Assembly (NCBI GenBank): GCA_013399305.1
Contig: VXAI01000090.1
Location: 1,905,616 to 1,969,615, forward strand
Direction of reading: 5' to 3'
DNA: 64,000 bases
Origin: Rostratula benghalensis
Lineage: Eukaryota > Chordata > Aves > Charadriiformes > Rostratulidae
Position numbers and translations under genes: made by a program. Numbering within the stretch: position 1 is the stretch's first letter; each line of letters begins with the position of its first letter. Positions 60,601 through 64,000 of the stretch are shown here, one piece after another. The notes below the pieces were generated by a model. The model made no database searches. It was not told the origin of the DNA and worked only from the letters and a program-made list of their open reading frames with translations.

Positions 60601-63600
60601 ACAGCATTCCTTTAACTTATTGCACACATCTTTTCATATTGCTACTGACACATTTATTATAAGCAGAGCTGACAATGACATCTAGAGTTAAAGTTCCCTA
60701 ACACTTTCCATCATAAGGCCTTGCTTTCAGTTGTTTATTACTTTGTCAGCCTTTAACTGCTGGAGCTTATATTTTCCATGCCTTGTCTCTGCCTCAGGCT
60801 GGATTGTTTTGGAAAGTTTTAGTGAAAAATGGAGCTGGCCACTTCTGAGAACAAGTTTGGGGGAAGAAAAAAGCTTTGTTATGCTAATATTCAATAATTC
60901 TAACTGACCTTTTTGGAGATATTTTTGTAGCTTTGCACTCTCAAATTTAGCACAGGAGGAATACTGATTTTAAGAGAACACAGGGTCTGGACTTAGTTAT
61001 AAACTTAGGAAAGTTCTACCTCAGTGTCAGGCCTGGTAGATAAAATGCCTGAGGGTCAAGAGAGTAGCAGCTGACCATGCTCCCTTCCTTAAACTCCACA
61101 AAGAACTGTGAAGCAATTTCTCTGAAGAAGAGCTGGAGAAATCTGTGTCTGGGGCTGCCAGTGCATCAGCTGCACAAAAAAAGACTTTCACTGGTGGGCT
61201 CAAGCAGCTGAGATCCATGTGGCAGATCCAGTTCATCAGAGAACGTTCATGGATGTTTAGGGGAAATCAATGCCATTAGACTCGTTTTGAGATTTTGACA
61301 TGCTTAGAAAGTCCTAATGAAAATCCTAAACCATAACAAAAATAATATTGGGAAGCAGATGTCCACAAATCACTATTAGTATTGCCTGTGCAGGCTTATT
61401 TCGTTCCTTTTTTGAGTATCATGCACTGTTTTACTTACAAGAGACTAGGGTTTACCAATTCAGGGGTGTGTGTACACAATTCGAGATGCTCCCTTGCTAA
61501 GGATCACAAAACTGCAGGGGGAGCAGGAGACACGTTTCAAGGTCTTGTCAAAACCCAAGAAGCGGCGATGACCATCAGGGCAGTGATTGACTTTCCAGTC
61601 TCCCTTCCTTCCCTCCCCAGGCAACGCAGGGCATTGCCAGATCTCCCAGTTCATCTGTTGCTGATTTGAAGTAGTTCTTGCCCCAGATGATCTTCAGCAG
61701 AAGTTGCTGCTCTCAAGTAAAACTGTGGTAGTTTTACAGTTTGCCTGCTTGCTATGTGTTGGGAAATAATCTGATCTAAAAATGCAGTATATTCATGTCA
61801 TAGATTTAAGCCTGGACACAGTCAGAATAGCAGTTAAACAGGTAGAGCAGAGATAATAAACTGGAGGGAAAGGAGGAACCAGAGAGAAAAGGCAAAGGGC
61901 AGCTTCAGGGTAGGCAGGGAGAGAATCATCTGGTCCAAAGATGCAACTGCTGTGCCAGGTAGTCTGTGCCGTACATACAGCCAGGCGACAACCAGATCTT
62001 TCTCACGTGCTACATGCCAGTGTAAATGAACAAATAAGTAAACCTGAAAAGAAACCAAGGGCTTTGAATGGACAAGGAAGACAAAAAAATTACTTAACTT
62101 GATGGCAAAGTTACTGAGGGTTGCACTGGGAGACAAGAATTTTGCTGGGACCAGACAAAGTGCATTTGGAATGGCTGACAGTGAAGATCTGATAAAGAAA
62201 TAAAATCCACTCACTTTGCAAGGAATGGTTCACAGAGGATAAGCTGAGTAAAGACATATCCACTAAAATAAAAAGGCTGAACTAGCATAACAGCTGAACT
62301 ATGAGACATCAACTGAGAACGGGTTGCATGAAGGATGGAATCACAGGTAAAAATCAACGTTTGAGATGAAGTGCAGAGAGTGCACTTCACTGTGGGTTAC
62401 AATACTGAAAAAGGACAGAGTGCTACTCTGCAGAATCAGGGAAAGACACCCTTCTGGTATTTGAAGTGTATGTGGCAAATGTGGAACATGTGAATCCACC
62501 AGTGAAAAACAGCAAATCTGATCATTCATCACAGTATCTGAAAAGGCTACTTTTTCCTCCATTCATGGTACATATAACCTAATCCATTGATTTTTAGCTA
62601 TCCCTTTTATTGGCACCTATATCTTAGAAAGGAACTACAAATTATTTCGAACTTGTTGTTCAGTCCTTGTTAGCTTCTGCCAACTCTCAACCCTCTAGTT
62701 ACTGAAGGCCAATTCATGTTGATTCACTCCACAGCTCAAGCTGGGTGGCCAAAACAGTTCCTGGAGGTATAATTTCCCTCACTTATTATAAACAGAACAC
62801 TTTCAGCATGATGCACCAGTGGCAGAGGATACTAGCTTGTATCAGTGTGAGAAAATAAAATAGGTGGGTGGCAAAAAACATTTATTTTTGTAAAATAAAT
62901 TTGTAGCAATGATGAAAAAGCTGGAAAAGCTGGAAAAGCAGAGTGGAACTATTTTCATACCATGGTAGTATTATGGTATGTCAGCATCTGGGTATGCAAA
63001 GGAATGAAATTTAAAATCCCATCTGACTTCAATTCAGCCAGAGCCTTCACACAGCATCACCTGACTCCCCTAGAGCCAGGAACATCACCCACCCACAAAA
63101 CCCACTCTGACTTTCCCCCCCTGTATTATCTCTGAAATCACACACACCTGCCACTCAGCAAAAATGGGGACCTCCCACATGTCCCTGGGGCTCATTCTCC
63201 GGATGTGCTGTGGTGTCCTACAAAAGTACCAGCTCCTTGTCTGGGGCCGATCACTCATATAACATGTGGTCTTCACAGTCTGAAAACCCCCACTGGCTCC
63301 TTGGTGTGGAAGCTCTGGAAACTCTGTGGACCAGCATGGCTGGAGGGACCCCAATAGGACATCAGGAATTCTAATGGGTTCTTTGGGTGTTTAAAAATGT
63401 ATGCTAAAAACAGATTCTTCTCTGTCTTCCTTTGAGAAGCTTTCTCCAAGAAAGACTAAAGGTTAGACCACAGTTTAAGTTGCTGGACACTAAGGCTGAT
63501 GCCTGTTAGTTCTAGTACAAGGACGTTTTCTTCTTCACCTACTTCAGCTTCACCCCGTGCTTCCTACCTCAGCAGCATAATGTACTTCCATATTTAGAGT

Positions 63601-64000
63601 GGAAAGTCATTTTCGGATAGTAGTGACTTTCAGTATTGTTCCCACTCACACCTTGCCAACTAGACCTACACGTTTCTCCTGGACACACAAAGCAAGGGAG
63701 CAGTTGGTAAATACCCGTTCATCCAAGTCTCCCTAGTCTCTGCCACATACCAGAATGTCTGCTGAAGGTTTTGGCTACTATCCCAACCATGATGGCAGTA
63801 ATGAAATATTAAATGACCTGTTGCACATTACAGTTTAAGCAGATGACTTACTATCTCATGCTTCCAAGGTTTTTCCTCCCATGTCAGTACCTGTGCATTC
63901 CAGAAAGTTGCTCAGGTTACTGTTTATACGATTACAACATCTTCCTTCCCATTTCACCTACTTAACAGGAATCAAGTTATGCTATAGCCGTTTCCCTCTC
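54646..64000 (-). other. HMGCLL1: HMGCLL1 intron running off the window
   Basis: At least 9.3 kb. I looked on the minus strand for the preceding exon, which should encode the metal-binding HCHDTYGQ segment, and did not find it. It is therefore presumably beyond 64000, consistent with the large introns of this gene. One exon-like open segment at 58100-58186 is discussed in findings. No CR1 copy was recognised here. Confidence 0.6.

Noticed and set aside
61834..62214. 126-codon minus-strand open frame within the HMGCLL1 intron
   Set aside because: No family resemblance and no promoter or splice support. Treated as chance.
63085..63354. 89-codon minus-strand open frame near the right edge
   Set aside because: Moderately GC-rich but with no recognisable domain. 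It does not match any HMGCLL1 exon or a repeat I can name.
1..64000. tRNA, rRNA, CRISPR, retroviral genes or a bacterial-type gene system
   Set aside because: No tRNA cloverleaf, rRNA, regularly spaced repeat array, LTR pair or gag/pol/env-like frame was recognised. The window is ordinary vertebrate intronic and intergenic DNA around three genes.

Overview
The window is vertebrate nuclear DNA, almost certainly from a bird. It is AT-rich and intron-dominated. Several 3'-truncated CR1 LINE copies are present in both orientations, with the typical CR1 end (repeats of ATTCTATG/CACAGAAT). The gene order HCRTR2, GFRAL, HMGCLL1 matches the human 6p12 block. I cannot name the species from sequence alone. 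No bacterial-type operons, CRISPR arrays, IS elements or origins were seen.

Layout. (1) 1-10141, plus strand: the 3' half of HCRTR2 (orexin receptor type 2), with four exons covering the end of extracellular loop 2 through TM5, the third intracellular loop and TM6, TM7, and the C-tail. A further phase-compatible exon at 9948-10141 would replace the last 7 residues with 64 others. (2) About 10.1-15.3 kb: HCRTR2 3' UTR and intergenic DNA. (3) 15.3-42.7 kb, plus strand: a complete GFRAL gene (the GDF15 receptor family member) with a GC-rich 5' end and ten coding exons. These sum to 1647 nt, an open frame of 548 residues plus stop. (4) 42.7-51.0 kb: convergent intergenic DNA and 3' UTRs, with a 180-base assembly gap in a TA repeat. 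(5) 51.0-64.0 kb, minus strand: the last two coding exons of HMGCLL1 (HMG-CoA lyase-like 1). The rest of that gene lies beyond the right edge.

Main point of interest. GFRAL here carries an extra GDNF-receptor/GAS1-type cysteine-rich domain. It has ten cysteines, is encoded by one symmetric phase 1-1 exon of 426 nt (27386-27811), and ends in a poly-aspartate tract from a GAT repeat. As I remember mammalian GFRAL, the flanking exons match it continuously and this exon has no counterpart, so the bird receptor would have four such domains rather than three. The exon could be an avian or sauropsid gain, or an ancestral exon lost in mammals. The second point is the alternative last exon of HCRTR2.

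The three genes do not form a pathway. HCRTR2 is a neuropeptide GPCR for arousal and feeding, GFRAL is a hindbrain co-receptor for GDF15 signalling through RET, and HMGCLL1 is an extramitochondrial HMG-CoA lyase. Their proximity is conserved synteny. All exon limits were read by eye from splice signals, reading phase and remembered homologues. No alignment or transcript data were available.
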